Notes: generated by a model not told the origin, from the letters alone. DNA of 64,000 bases from Acetilactobacillus jinshanensis_A (GCA_043289735.1 CP171343.1:62001-126000), one strand, 5' to 3'. Counted from the first letter of the stretch, positions 37,190 to 51,278 are shown. Program-made: numbers and translations.

Positions 37190-37984
37190 TTGATCAAACA
37201 ATACGCAGGTTCGAGCGAACCGGCGTGGTTAAGTAATTTACGAGTGTCGATGCCGCTAGACCTTAGTTACGTTCCGATCGGTTTAGCGTGCGGAATTTTG
37301 TTGCACGCCGCGGGCTTTAACGCCTGGCTGACGATTATGATTTCGATGATGGTCTTCAGTGGCGGAGCCCAGTTTATTATTGCGTCTCTGGTTTTGATTA
37401 AATCCCCGATGTACTCAGTCGTCCTGATGATGTTCTTTTTAGAACTTCGTTACGCGCTGCTGGGTTCGAGTTTATCTAAATATCTGCAGGGACATTCCAA
37501 TCGGTTTACGTTCTTTTTCGCGATTTCGTTAAATGACGAAAATTTTGCGATCAATTACTTGAAGTTTACGACCGATAAAAAGTTTACGCCGAAGGATGCT
37601 CTAGAAGTCGAGCATTATTCATTGTTGTTTTGGACCGTTAGTAACTTTATCGGTAATTTCGTCGGCAACGCCATTGTAATTAATCTAGACGTGGTCGAAT
37701 TTGCGCTGACGGCCTTGTTTATCTACATGATCGTGGTCCAGACGAAAGACTTTATTAAATTGTTTGTAACGATTATTTCAGCCGTTATCGCGGTCTTTAT
37801 GATCATGTGGATGAAGTCAACGTTAGGAATTGTCATCGCGGCGGTAATCGCTTCGCTGATCGGTTATGCGATTGAATCGTTCGCTAGGCATCGCCGGCGC
37901 AGTCATCTGCTGAAGACCTTTAAGAACCCTGCCGGGCGACCTAAGGAAGATGTTAAGGATGTCGATTACGGCGATAAGTTTTAG
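37190..37984 (+). CDS. azlC: AzlC-family branched-chain amino acid exporter subunit
   Basis: A 264-aa membrane protein with about seven helices (first PLDLSYVPIGLACGILLHAAGF; then GGAQFIIASL, FFLELRYALLGSSLS). AzlC with AzlD exports branched-chain amino acids. The start is a TTG at 37190 behind a GGGGGAC site. AzlD follows after 18 nt. Confidence 0.9.
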   Translation: MIKQYAGSSEPAWLSNLRVSMPLDLSYVPIGLACGILLHAAGFNAWLTIMISMMVFSGGAQFIIASLVLIKSPMYSVVLMMFFLELRYALLGSSLSKYLQGHSNRFTFFFAISLNDENFAINYLKFTTDKKFTPKDALEVEHYSLLFWTVSNFIGNFVGNAIVINLDVVEFALTALFIYMIVVQTKDFIKLFVTIISAVIAVFMIMWMKSTLGIVIAAVIASLIGYAIESFARHRRRSHLLKTFKNPAGRPKEDVKDVDYGDKF

Positions 37985-38002
37985 TAAGTAGGAGCTTGAC
38001 CT

Positions 38003-38335
38003 ATGGAATGGAATACCCTTGACCATTTTTGGCTCATCATAATTTGTTTTTTCGTTGCGTTAGTGCCTCGGTTTATTCCGCTTTCGTTCTTTCGAAAGCG
38101 GAAAATACCGAAGTGGTTTAACGAATGGATGAGCTACGTTCCGATATCGTTATTTACGGCCTTGGTCGTTAAGGGGCTTTTTATTACGAATCACTACACG
38201 TTTTCGCTAGCTGGAAAGGCTCCGGATTTAATTGCGACCGTGATCGTGATCGTTGTCGCGTACTGGACCCGTTCCATGGCGATTTCCGTGATTCTAGGCT
38301 TGATTGCCGTTTGGTTGTTAGCGTTAGTAATTTAG
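38003..38335 (+). CDS. azlD: AzlD-family branched-chain amino acid exporter subunit
   Basis: A 110-aa protein with four helices, the small partner of AzlC (VALVPRFIPLSFF near residue 20, MSYVPISLFTALVVKGLF near 45). TAGGAGC precedes the ATG. Paired with the preceding gene as the two-subunit exporter. Confidence 0.9.
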   Translation: MEWNTLDHFWLIIICFFVALVPRFIPLSFFRKRKIPKWFNEWMSYVPISLFTALVVKGLFITNHYTFSLAGKAPDLIATVIVIVVAYWTRSMAISVILGLIAVWLLALVI

Positions 38336-38398
38336 AGGTTTATAATAATAAATGTATTTAACTAATAAATCTAGAAATCGAAAATGTAAACCAAAAAG

Positions 38399-38424
38399 GA
38401 GCTGATTTTAATCAGCTCTTTTTA
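38399..38424. terminator. Bidirectional terminator between azlD and cfa
   Basis: GAGCTGAT (38399-38406) and ATCAGCTC (38411-38418) form a perfect stem flanked by A and T runs on the two sides, so it can stop both converging genes. Confidence 0.85.
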
Positions 38425-38443
38425 TTAACTTGAATTGTTCTAA

Positions 38444-39631
38444 TTACTTCGTGTGATCGTACATGTAATCACGGGTCATTGGTAAGTTATAACCACTAGG
38501 GCCCTTGAAGATTAAGTACTGGAAATCATCGATGTTACCAGCTTTGAAGCCTCCGGCACAGGACTGTAGGTATAGGTCCCACATCCGGATGAATTTTTCG
38601 TCGAACATCTTCTTGATTTCCGGTAAGTGCTGCTTGAAGTTGTGATCCCAAGCTTCTAAGGTCCACTGGTATTGACGACGGCAGGATTCTAAATCGTAGA
38701 TCTGCATACCGTTGTCGATGATGTGATTGAGGTTTTCGGTTAAGCTCGGTACGTAACCGCCCGGGAAGATCCATTTATCGATCCAGCCGTTGGTGCCGCC
38801 GCCTTGCTGACGGGTAACCCCGTTGATCAAAGCGCGGCCGTTTGGCTTTAAGTACTGGCTAACTAAGTTGAAGTATTCACCTAAGTTCTTTTTACCAACG
38901 TGTTCGAACATGCCGATTGACGTTACGTAGTCGTACTGTTCGTTTTTACCGATGTCACGGTAATCTTTGAGTTCAACTTTGGCGCGGTCCTGTAAGCCGT
39001 CTTCTTTGATCTTCTTTTCAACGTAATCGTACTGTTCTTGACTCAGGGTAATGCCGGCGACCTTTAAGTTATATTTCTTAGCGGCCGTTAACATTAGAGT
39101 ACCCCAGCCACAGCCGATATCTAAGAAGGTTCGGCCCGGCTTTGGATCTAATTTTCTTAAAATGTAGTCCACTTTGTTTAACTGGGCCTGGGTCAAACTA
39201 TCGTCAGGATGTTCAAAGTAGGCACTGGAATAGGTCATGGTCTTGTCTAACCATAATTCATAGAAGTCATTTCCAATGTCGTAATGATGCTGAATATCTT
39301 TGACGCTGGCTTTTTTAGAATGGGAAAACGTCGGTAAGTATTTAACGTACTTCTTTCGGTTGTCCAAAAAGCTAGTCCGTTTCGGGTAGGCAGAATAAAT
39401 TAAGTCTTCGATGCTGCCTTTGATGTCAATGTCACCGTTCATGTAAGCTTCTCCTAAAGCCATGGAAGAGTTAGTGAGAACGGATTTAATCGGAATTTTA
39501 CGGTTAAAGATCAAGGTGATCTGCGGATCACCGTTACCGTATTCTTTGACGCTGCCGTCCCAGAATTTAACCCGGAGCGGGATGTCAAAGCTGGTTTTAA
39601 CTAGTTTTTTGTAGAAAGTTTTTTCAAACAT
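38444..39631 (-). CDS. cfa: Cyclopropane-fatty-acyl-phospholipid synthase
   Basis: It converts unsaturated membrane acyl chains to cyclopropane forms using SAM, protecting against acid. The 395-aa protein has FLDIGCGWGTLMLTAAKKY (SAM site, near residue 168), YDIGNDFYELWLD, the bicarbonate-site region TSIGMFEHVGKKN and IFPGGYVPSL. GAAAGGATT precedes the ATG. It stands alone. Confidence 0.93.
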   Translation of the reverse strand: MFEKTFYKKLVKTSFDIPLRVKFWDGSVKEYGNGDPQITLIFNRKIPIKSVLTNSSMALGEAYMNGDIDIKGSIEDLIYSAYPKRTSFLDNRKKYVKYLPTFSHSKKASVKDIQHHYDIGNDFYELWLDKTMTYSSAYFEHPDDSLTQAQLNKVDYILRKLDPKPGRTFLDIGCGWGTLMLTAAKKYNLKVAGITLSQEQYDYVEKKIKEDGLQDRAKVELKDYRDIGKNEQYDYVTSIGMFEHVGKKNLGEYFNLVSQYLKPNGRALINGVTRQQGGGTNGWIDKWIFPGGYVPSLTENLNHIIDNGMQIYDLESCRRQYQWTLEAWDHNFKQHLPEIKKMFDEKFIRMWDLYLQSCAGGFKAGNIDDFQYLIFKGPSGYNLPMTRDYMYDHTK

Positions 39632-39759
39632 CCGTTAGGAATCCTTTCATTAAGTATAATTTTAAAGATTAAGTTACATTAAAGTCAATTATTTATGTGA
39701 ATTGATAGATAAATGGTATAATTATTTAATGAAGTATAAAAAGAATGAAGGGATTAAAC

Positions 39760-40109
39760 GTGAAAAAATGGCTGTGGTTCATCGCCTCATTTCTTTTAAT
39801 CGGATTGTTAGGAAGCGGGATGATTACGTTACATGGCCATGGCGAACGAAATTATCAAGCTTATATTCGCATGGGACGTTACGACGTTATTGATCAAAAT
39901 TATCGTGATGCTCTAAATTGTTTTCAGGGGGCTTCAGAGTTATGTGAACGGTAATCGATATTTAAAGTTACGATTAAGAATGCTCGTCAGGCAATCCATC
40001 GTGCCGGCGTCGATGCTCAAAAAATGAGCAACCATGACGTTGCTAATTTAATTCGGCAGGCGCGAAAGCACGGCTCAGTATTTATTCTTATGCGAAGCAG
40101 AATTATTAA
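39760..40109 (+). pseudogene. Hypothetical membrane-anchored protein, frameshifted
   Basis: GTG 39760 behind AAGGG starts VKKWLWFIASFLLIGLLGSG, an N-terminal membrane anchor, then GRYDVIDQNYRDALNCFQGA, a TPR-like stretch. The frame stops at 39954, but coding similarity continues in other frames: FKVTIKNARQAIHRAGVDAQ and SNHDVANLIRQARKHG, ending near 40109. At least two indels separate the parts. The family is not recognised. Confidence 0.45.
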
Positions 40110-40244
40110 TTTGCGGTTCCTTAAGTTTGTGGTATTGTTAATAAGTGAGTTGTTCTTAAACGAAATTATGTCAAATATGCAAATCGCTTAAATTTGATGT
40201 AAAATTATTTGTGATAAGATTTATATCAAAAGAGGGTAAAAGTC

Positions 40245-40937
40245 ATGGCAAAACTAGTATTAATTCGTCACGGACAAAGTCAGTGGAATTTATCTAACCA
40301 GTTTACTGGCTGGGTTGACGTTGATTTAAGTAAAAACGGTGTTAAGCAAGCTATTAACGCTGGTAAGTTAGTTAACAAAGCCGGCTTAAAGTTTGATTAC
40401 GCCTTTACTTCCGTCTTAACCCGTGCTATTCGGACTTTACATTATGTTTTATATTATTCCCATCAGTTATGGGTTCCTGAAACTAAGACTTGGCGTTTAA
40501 ACGAACGTCATTACGGTCGTTTACAGGGCTTAAATAAGCATAAGACTGCTGAAAAGTACGGTGCTGAACAAGTTCATATCTGGCGTCGTTCTTATGATAC
40601 TTTACCGCCGTTAATGAAGCCTGGTGATAAGGGTTCTGCTTTTCATGACCGTCGTTATGCTGACTTAGATCCTAACATTATTCCTGGTGGTGAAAACTTA
40701 AAGGTTACTTTAAAGCGAGTAATGCCATTATGGGAAGATCAGATTGCTCCTAAGTTATTAGATGGCAAGAACGTTGTAATCGCCGCCCATGGTAATTCTT
40801 TACGTGCTTTAACTAAGTATATTGAACGGATTAGTGATGATGATATCATGAACTTAGAAATGGGCTTAGGTCAGCCCGTTGTCTATGACTTTGATGACAA
40901 ATTACACGTCACTAACAAAGTTAAGTTAGGCAAATAA
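40245..40937 (+). CDS. gpmA: 2,3-bisphosphoglycerate-dependent phosphoglycerate mutase
   Basis: The glycolytic mutase, 230 aa. The phosphohistidine is in LVLIRHGQSQWNLSNQFTGW (His at residue 9), the substrate loop is RLNERHYGRLQGLNK, and the second His is in IAAHGNSLRAL (near 183). Codon use is strongly TTA/AAG-type as in highly expressed genes here. It has an AGAGGG site and its own terminator. Confidence 0.95.
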   Translation: MAKLVLIRHGQSQWNLSNQFTGWVDVDLSKNGVKQAINAGKLVNKAGLKFDYAFTSVLTRAIRTLHYVLYYSHQLWVPETKTWRLNERHYGRLQGLNKHKTAEKYGAEQVHIWRRSYDTLPPLMKPGDKGSAFHDRRYADLDPNIIPGGENLKVTLKRVMPLWEDQIAPKLLDGKNVVIAAHGNSLRALTKYIERISDDDIMNLEMGLGQPVVYDFDDKLHVTNKVKLGK

Positions 40938-40960
40938 TTTAAAATTATAAATTAATTAAA

Positions 40961-40988
40961 AAAGTCCTTCTTATAAGGGCTTTTTTTA
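40961..40988 (+). terminator. Terminator after gpmA
   Basis: AAAGTCCTT (40961-40969) pairs with AAGGGCTTT (40975-40983), followed by Ts. Confidence 0.8.
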
Positions 40989-41104
40989 TTTCTAAATTGA
41001 GCGTTTTTTGAGGGATAAATTAATTTATAGTAAAATATCTAATGTTTTATGATGAAAATAATTATGAATAATATCAAAATTATTATTAAGAAGTGATGGA
41101 TTCG

Positions 41105-42596
41105 ATGACAAGTGATAGATTGGTTGATCAAAATGGTAAGCCATTCAACCGGCCGATGATGGTATTAATTCTATTAATCGGTGGTTTCTTTACAATGTTG
41201 AACGAAACCGTGTTGGCTACGGCCTACCCGAAGTTGATGAGTTACTTTAGTATTAACGCATCGACGGTTCAGTGGTTGACCAGTGCTTTTTTAATGGTTA
41301 ACGGAATTATGATTCCATTAACGGCTTGGTTAACGGCCCGATTTAATACCAAATGGCTATATCTAGTTTCGGTAATCATCTTTGAAGTTGGAACGGTACT
41401 GGCTTATGTAGCCACAACTTTTCCGTATTGCTGATTGCCCGAATAATCCAGGCCATTAGTGTTGGAATTGCAATGCCGCTGTTTCAAACGATTATGCTCA
41501 GTATTTATCCGCCTGAACATCGTGGAGTAGCAATGGGAATGGCCGGTTTAGTAATTGGCTTGTCCCCAGCAGTCGGACCGACATTGTCAGGCTGGATCGT
41601 TGATAATGCCTCGTGGCGAGATCTATTCGGGATGAACATTATTCCGATGGCTTTGGTATTACTACTAGGCCTTTATTATATTAGGCCCGTTTTACCTAAC
41701 CATCGATCACCCTTAGATTATTTATCAGTAGTTTGGTCATCAATCGGCTTTGGCTTTCTGTTATATGGCTTTTCATCAGTAGGTAGTGATGGATGGGAAA
41801 GTCCCGTTGTATTAATCAGTTTATTAATTGGACTTATTTTCGTGGCTGTCTTTATTCGTCGTGAATTATCTATTGATGATCCGTTGTTGATCTTCACGGT
41901 GTTTAAGTCGTTTAAATTTAATTTAGGTACCATCATCGGTTCATTAGCGATGATGAGCTTAGTTGGGTTTGAAATGATTTTACCGTTATATCTGCAAACC
42001 ATGCACGGTGATAGTGCTTTTCGATCAGGCTTAACCTTATTACCGGGCGCTTTATTAGTTGGGATTTTTGCCCCAATTACCGGTAAGATTTTTGATCGTT
42101 TCGGGGCTAGGTTTATTTTCTCACTCAGCACACATCGACATGGTATATCGTGGTCTTATACGGAATTCGATCCGTTGGGATTGCTATGTCAATGATGACC
42201 ATTACTACGTATTCAATGAATGCGTTGCCAAATCGCTTAATTAATCATGGTACTAGTGCTAATAATACGGTTAAACAGGTAGCGAGTTCAATTGCAACTG
42301 CTATCCTCACGTCGGTCCTTTCGAACGTAACCGATGGTGCTAAACCGGCCCATCATTTATTAATTGCAAATCCACTGCAGTATAAAAATCATATGATTAA
42401 TGCTGCTTTAAGCGGATACCACGCCGCATTTATCGTTGCCATCATTTTTGGAGTGATTGGTTTAGCGGCCACGTTATTCGTTAAGCATCATGACCGTGGC
42501 TTTACTAAGGTTACCAGAAAGGAGTTAAATAAAGATGATTATTTACGCTTTAATCATCATTGCCGTTCTGTTCTTCCTTTCTTGGAATTTAATTAG
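41105..42596 (+). pseudogene. DHA2-type multidrug MFS transporter, frameshifted
   Basis: A 14-helix drug/proton antiporter of the EmrB/QacA type, in three frames: 41093-41434 (LNETVLATAYPKLMSYF, first helix), 41428-42195 (LQTMHGDSAFRSGLTLLPGALLVG, helices 4-10), and 42150-42596 (SMMTITTYSMNALPNRLI and NHGTSANNTVKQVASSIATA, helices 11-14). Shifts lie near 41430 and 42150. All parts of the protein are present. The next gene, a DUF4811 protein, is a common neighbour of this permease in lactobacilli. ATG 41105 is probable, but 41096 and GTG 41093 are also in frame. Confidence 0.8.
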
Positions 42597-42765
42597 TAAT
42601 CGTAAACTTCATTTCGTTGCTTCTTTAGTAACCACGCTTCTATTATTAATCGCCGTCATTTTTGCGATCGGCAACTTTAACCACCATTACGGTATGCATT
42701 TGGTAATTTATAAAAATGCAAACCATAAGAATCAAGCAGACGTTAGCGGTAAATTTATTTTATAA
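42535..42765 (+). CDS. DUF4811-family protein, apparently truncated
   Basis: A 76-aa piece with two N-terminal helices (MIIYALIIIAVLFFLSWNLI, then HFVASLVTTLLLLIAVIFAI) and GNFNHHYGMHL, as in DUF4811 proteins that accompany DHA2 permeases. Family members are usually over 200 aa; here the frame ends at 42765 and nothing similar follows. It overlaps the permease end. An AAAGGAG site precedes the ATG. The gene is truncated or has a premature stop. Confidence 0.65.
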   Translation: MIIYALIIIAVLFFLSWNLISNRKLHFVASLVTTLLLLIAVIFAIGNFNHHYGMHLVIYKNANHKNQADVSGKFIL

Positions 42766-42805
42766 GAATACTGATTAATTTTAAAGTAACAATTGTCACG
42801 TGATA

Positions 42806-42838
42806 TTAAACATGTTAATGATGTTTAAAATTTTTTTA
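42806..42838 (+). terminator. AT-rich terminator before the rRNA operon
   Basis: TTAAACAT (42806-42813) pairs with ATGTTTAA (42821-42828), followed by seven Ts (42831-42837). The stem is AT-rich and may be weak. Confidence 0.45.
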
Positions 42839-42857
42839 AATTAATTTTAAATTAAAC

Positions 42858-42886
42858 TTGATATTACTTGTTATATGTGATATATT
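42858..42886 (+). promoter_or_regulatory. rRNA operon promoter
   Basis: TTGATA (42858-42863), a 17-nt spacer and TATATT (42881-42886). The leader that follows holds GGTCTTTGAAAACTGAACAA (42931-42950), the usual rrn leader element of lactobacilli. Three Ns are at 43017-43019. No gene lies between 42766 and the 16S start. Confidence 0.7.
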
Positions 42887-43090
42887 AATAATTGTCGCGT
42901 GGGAATGATCCCGAGTGACGTGAAATCGTAGGTCTTTGAAAACTGAACAAGATTTCGACATCACAAGTGCAAGTGGTCTCGTAATTCTGTTATGAGATTT
43001 TTAACATAGCTTGCGANNNACTAAATTCGTTCGCACAATTACTCTAGTAATTAATCTTAAGAGCTTTTAATTAAGTTCTTATGTTATTTT

Positions 43091-44674
<1,584 letters not shown>

Positions 44675-44749
44675 TTACATTTGATCGGAAACTTGTACTG
44701 ATATCGAGATCTTGTTTAGTTTTGAGAGGCCTACAGGCCTTGCCCATAT

Positions 44750-44823
<74 letters not shown>

Positions 44824-44833
44824 TACCATTTAT

Positions 44834-44906
44834 GGGGTATTAGCTCAGCAGGGAGAGCACCTGCTTTGCAAGCAGGAGGTCAGCGGTTCGATTCCGCTAT
44901 ACTCCA
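44834..44906 (+). tRNA. tRNA-Ala (TGC)
   Basis: A 73-nt cloverleaf: acceptor GGGGTAT/ATACTCC, anticodon loop TTTGCAA (TGC), T-loop TTCGATT. Second spacer tRNA. Confidence 0.95.
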
Positions 44907-45089
44907 TTGAGCCCGTAAGGGCTCGTACATTAGAACTTGGTTCTTTGAAAACTGGATAATATTGATATTTCCTATTGAAATTATTATTTATTTTAAATAT
45001 TAATTTCAACCGAGAACACCGCGTTATTTTTGAATTCTTATATCATTCAGAATGACCAAATCCGTTGCCACGGAAGTGGCAAGCATCTA

Positions 45090-48009
<2,920 letters not shown>

Positions 48010-48079
48010 AATAAGGTATCCTCGGAAAGATAAGAATATTATCCAGTTTTGAGAGAACGAAGTTCTCTAGAAAATATAG

Positions 48080-48196
48080 TGTGGTGGCGATAGCCGGAAG
48101 GATACACCTGTTCCCATGCCGAACACAGAAGTTAAGCTTCCGCGCGCCGAAAGTAGTAGAGGGATCGCCCTCTGCGAGGATAGGACGTTGCCACGC
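48080..48196 (+). rRNA. rrf: 5S ribosomal RNA
   Basis: A 117-nt RNA beginning TGTGGTGGCGATAGC and ending with the pairing GTTGCCACGC, with the conserved CCGAACACAGAAGTTAAGC. It lies about 70 nt after the 23S. Confidence 0.95.
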
Positions 48197-48202
48197 GATT
48201 AT

Positions 48203-48275
48203 TCCGGCATAGCTCAGTTGGCAGAGCGTCTGACTGTTAATCAGAGTGTCGGCGGTTCGAGCCCGCCTGCCGGAG
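48203..48275 (+). tRNA. tRNA-Asn (GTT)
   Basis: A 73-nt cloverleaf six bases after 5S: acceptor TCCGGCA/TGCCGGA, anticodon loop CTGTTAA (GTT), discriminator G. It is probably the last gene of the rrn transcript. Confidence 0.95.
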
Positions 48276-48288
48276 TTGACCTAAAGTT

Positions 48289-48319
48289 AAAGTGCTAGCT
48301 GTTATAGTTAGCACTTTTA
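48289..48319 (+). terminator. Terminator between tRNA-Asn and tRNA-Thr
   Basis: A 12-bp stem, AAAGTGCTAGCT (48289-48300) with AGTTAGCACTTT (48306-48317) and a GTTAT loop, then Ts. It probably ends the rrn operon. Confidence 0.75.
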
Positions 48320-48325
48320 TATTAT

Positions 48326-48398
48326 GCCGATTTAGCTCAGTTGGCAGAGCACTTGTTTCGTAAACAAGGGGTCGACAGTTCGAATCTGTCAATCGGCA
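48326..48398 (+). tRNA. tRNA-Thr (CGT)
   Basis: A 73-nt cloverleaf: acceptor GCCGATT/AATCGGC, anticodon loop TTCGTAA (CGT). It begins only seven bases after the terminator T tract, so it depends on read-through or an overlapping promoter. Confidence 0.94.
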
Positions 48399-48427
48399 TA
48401 AGAAATCAATTAATTTTAGGATAAAGA

Positions 48428-48459
48428 TTGACTGATTTCTTAAAATCTTTTAATATAAT
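48428..48459 (+). promoter_or_regulatory. Possible promoter for tRNA-Tyr and tRNA-Gln
   Basis: TTGACT (48428-48433) precedes TAATAT after 17 nt, or TATAAT (48454-48459) after 20 nt. A hairpin GTTGCAT/ATGCAAC follows at about 48466-48484, before the Tyr tRNA. Confidence 0.4.
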
Positions 48460-48496
48460 ATGTGTGTTGCATAAGTTATGCAACAGCATATATTCT

Positions 48497-48581
48497 GGAC
48501 GGGTAGCGAAGTCTGGTTAAACGCGGCGGACCGTAAATCCGCTCTCTTATGAGTTCATAGGTTCAAATCCTATCCCGTCCA
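48497..48581 (+). tRNA. tRNA-Tyr (GTA)
   Basis: An 85-nt class II tRNA with a long variable arm: acceptor GGACGGG/CCCGTCC, anticodon loop with GTA (GGACCGTAAATCC). Confidence 0.94.
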
Positions 48582-48587
48582 TATTAT

Positions 48588-48659
48588 TGGGCTATAGCCA
48601 AGTGGTAAGGCATCGGGTTTTGATCCCGAGATGCGCTGGTTCGAACCCAGCTAGCCCAA
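48588..48659 (+). tRNA. tRNA-Gln (TTG)
   Basis: A 72-nt cloverleaf: acceptor TGGGCTA/TAGCCCA, anticodon loop TTTTGAT (TTG). It is six bases after tRNA-Tyr. Confidence 0.94.
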
Positions 48660-48687
48660 TATTATAAATACGTTATAAAAAATCGAA

Positions 48688-49415
48688 TCATTTTGATTCG
48701 GTCATTTTTTGTTTATAGACGTCGATTAAAAATCGTGGCAAGGCCATCATTCGACCTAACCGCCGGGGTTCTTTGATTAAACGGTATAGCCATTCAATGT
48801 GGTGTGTGATCCAAAACTGTGGAGCTCGTTTAGTGTGTCCGGATAGAACGTCGAAGCTTCCGCCGACCCCCATCCAGAGACCGTTATTTAAGGTCTGATA
48901 TTTATGAATGAATTCTTCCTGCTTCGGGTATCCTAAGGCAATAAACACCATGTCAGGGTGCTTCTGTTGAATTTCTTTTGCAATTGACTTTGAGCTCTTA
49001 AAATAGCCGTTATGATAACCGGTGATCTCTAAATTAGGGTATCGATCATGAATAATTTCTATAAGATCTTTAATTACGGAGGTATGAGAACCTAAGAGAT
49101 AAATTGATTTGCGGTAATGATTGCCCCATTTTAGTAGGTTGGCGAATAGATCGTATCCAGAAATTCGATTTGGCATTGAATCACCCAATATATTAGCTGC
49201 TTTTACGATGCCAATCCCATCGGGGGTGATATAGTTAGCATTCTGAATAAGTTTACGATATTCAGGGTGTTCATTTGCGTAAATTACGATTTCTGGATTT
49301 GCGGTTACGATAAAAGTCCTTTGGTGATAATCAATTCGGCGTTCAATTATTTTTATGAACGATGCAAATGAGTATTAACAAAGTTAACGTTGAGGATGCT
49401 GGTTTTATGAATAAT
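48688..49415 (-). pseudogene. WecG/TagA/CpsF-family glycosyltransferase, N-terminus broken
   Basis: A TagA-type enzyme (adds N-acetylmannosamine to the lipid carrier in teichoic-acid linkage synthesis, or a related sugar transfer). The frame is open from about 49372 to 48688: TANPEIVIYANEHPEYRKLI, NYITPDGIGIVKAANILGDS, then KHPDMVFIALGYPKQEEFIH, GVGGSFDVLSGHTKRAP and EWLYRLIKEPRR. No start codon precedes the first conserved part in this frame; a stop lies near 49374. The N-terminal strand (SILNVNFVNTHLHRS) is in another frame at about 49375-49415, without a ribosome site. The true 5' end seems lost. Confidence 0.7.
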
Positions 49416-49523
49416 AAAAATAATTAAGTTGTTTTAGGTTAAAATTTCAAACTATCTTAATAATAATGCTAAAATATGATTGAATAAAATGTTAACTTTC
49501 TTTAATCATAGGGGTGATTAAAA

Positions 49524-50354
49524 ATGCGTCCGTTACAAAAGAAGATTGACCGAGACTTAAAGGTCAAGCCAGAAATTGATCCGAAACAAGAAATTCGTCG
49601 CAGTATTGATTTTATGAAAGCTTATTTAAAGAAATATACGTTCTTAAAAACTTTAGTCTTAGGTATATCCGGTGGCCAGGATTCGACGTTAACCGGTAAA
49701 TTATGTGAAATGGCCATGACCGAAATGCGAAAAGAAACTGGTGATAACATCTATCAATTTATCGCGGTTCGTTTACCATATGGTGAACAGGCTGACGAAA
49801 GTGATGCTATGGAAGCTATTCATTACATGCACGCTGATAAAGTCGTTCGGGTCAACATTAAATCCATGACTGACGACGTCGTTAAGGCCGTTGAAAAGAA
49901 CGGCATTAAGATTTCTGATTTCAATAAGGGTAATATCAAAGCCCGTGAACGAATGGTCGCTCAGTACGCGATTGCCGGTCAGACTCACGGTGCCGTCGTT
50001 GGTACGGATCATGCTGCTGAAGCGGTTACCGGCTTTTACACCAAGTATGGTGACGGTGCCAGTGATATTGCTCCGTTATGGCGCTTAGATAAACGACAGG
50101 GTAAACAGATGCTAAAGGTCTTGCATGCTCCGGCTCATTTATATGAAAAAGTACCCACTGCTGATTTAGAAGATGGTCATCCGGGCTTACCAGATGAAGT
50201 TACCTTAGGCGTTCGTTATAAGGATATCGATGCTTATTTAGAAGGTCGTCCGGTTAGTGATCATGCGGCCAATGTTATCGAAAATTGGTACAAGAAGACT
50301 GAACATAAGCGTCACATGCCGATCAACGTTTACTCGACGTTCTGGAAGAAATAA
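49524..50354 (+). CDS. nadE: Ammonia-dependent NAD+ synthetase
   Basis: It makes NAD from deamido-NAD, ATP and ammonia. The 276-aa, single-domain form: the PP-loop GISGGQDSTLTGKLCEMA (near residue 48), GTDHAAEAVTGFYTKYGDGA and the C-terminal KRHMPINVY. It works with pncB (61579) in the salvage route from nicotinate. A GGGGTGAT site precedes the ATG. Confidence 0.94.
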   Translation: MRPLQKKIDRDLKVKPEIDPKQEIRRSIDFMKAYLKKYTFLKTLVLGISGGQDSTLTGKLCEMAMTEMRKETGDNIYQFIAVRLPYGEQADESDAMEAIHYMHADKVVRVNIKSMTDDVVKAVEKNGIKISDFNKGNIKARERMVAQYAIAGQTHGAVVGTDHAAEAVTGFYTKYGDGASDIAPLWRLDKRQGKQMLKVLHAPAHLYEKVPTADLEDGHPGLPDEVTLGVRYKDIDAYLEGRPVSDHAANVIENWYKKTEHKRHMPINVYSTFWKK

Positions 50355-50368
50355 TCAGGAGATTTATT

Positions 50369-50788
50369 ATGCATAAAATTGCTCGAATGTCAGATTACGC
50401 TCCCGTAATCATGAATTTAATTACAACAACTAATCAAATTGGCGGTAAGTTACAGAAGTATTTTACGCCGCTTAAGAAAGCTTTAGTCGATAAAGATCTT
50501 TCCAAAGTTGATCTAAGTAAAACTAAACGGGTCTTTCAATCGGGAACGGATAAATATCAAAAATTATCCCAGAAATTAAACCGAGCCCGGATTCCGGTTA
50601 AAGTTATGGGTCCCAGCAAGCTGCTTCAATCGGCTTATCCAAGATACGTAAAGAGTTGCCAAGCCATGACCGACAGTCTTGATCCTGATAAACAAAAGGT
50701 GGACGTTAAAAAGTTTAAACAATCCGAAAAGGATCAGGATCATAACGTTAGCCAAGTCGTTGGCTGGATTCATCGAATTATGGCGTAA
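50369..50788 (+). CDS. Hypothetical protein, 139 aa
   Basis: A lysine-rich, helical cytoplasmic protein (MHKIARMSDYAPVIMNLITT at the start, KFKQSEKDQDHNVSQVVGWI at the end). It is 14 nt after nadE with a good AGGAG site and so is likely co-transcribed. I do not recognise the family. Confidence 0.65.
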   Translation: MHKIARMSDYAPVIMNLITTTNQIGGKLQKYFTPLKKALVDKDLSKVDLSKTKRVFQSGTDKYQKLSQKLNRARIPVKVMGPSKLLQSAYPRYVKSCQAMTDSLDPDKQKVDVKKFKQSEKDQDHNVSQVVGWIHRIMA

Positions 50789-50832
50789 AATTTTTCGTTC
50801 CTTACGTATCTAACGATGGGGATGAATTAATA

Positions 50833-51270
50833 ATGACTAATCATCATTTACAACAGTTAGTCGAAGAAATTTCGTTACGTTATTTTGCGAAACCGTTTCG
50901 TCATCGCGCCCGGTTTAATTCCCGGCTACGGTCGACGGGAGGTCGCTATTATTTAAAATCACATGATATTGATATTAACCCTAAAATGCTAACGGATTTT
51001 TCAGGGGTGACCTTGGTTAAGGTGATTAAGCACGAACTATGTCATTATCATCTGCATTTAGCAGGTTATTCCGGACGTCATGATACTCCGGAATTCAAGC
51101 AATTGTTAGCGGCGGTAGGTGGAAGTCGTTATGCCCCGCAGCCTAAACACGTTCACTGGTTAAAATATCGCTGTCAGAAATGCGGCCGAATTTATTGGCG
51201 TCGTCGGCATTTAAACACGAATCGTTACGTGTGTAGCTATTGTTATGGGCCCCTGAAGTTAGAAGGCTGA
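50833..51270 (+). CDS. SprT-family zinc metallopeptidase-like protein
   Basis: A 145-aa SprT-like protein. The zinc site is VIKHELCHYHLHLAG (HExxH near residue 68), and a C-terminal zinc ribbon is CQKCGRIYWRR with CSYC. Eukaryotic relatives (Spartan) remove DNA-protein crosslinks; the bacterial role is unknown. It precedes the ThrB-like gene by 8 nt. Confidence 0.88.
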   Translation: MTNHHLQQLVEEISLRYFAKPFRHRARFNSRLRSTGGRYYLKSHDIDINPKMLTDFSGVTLVKVIKHELCHYHLHLAGYSGRHDTPEFKQLLAAVGGSRYAPQPKHVHWLKYRCQKCGRIYWRRRHLNTNRYVCSYCYGPLKLEG

Positions 51271-51278
51271 TTCAATGA

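Noticed and set aside
39745..39954. ATG 39745 as start of the membrane-anchored hypothetical
   Set aside because: The AAGGG site follows this ATG; GTG 39760 has correct spacing.
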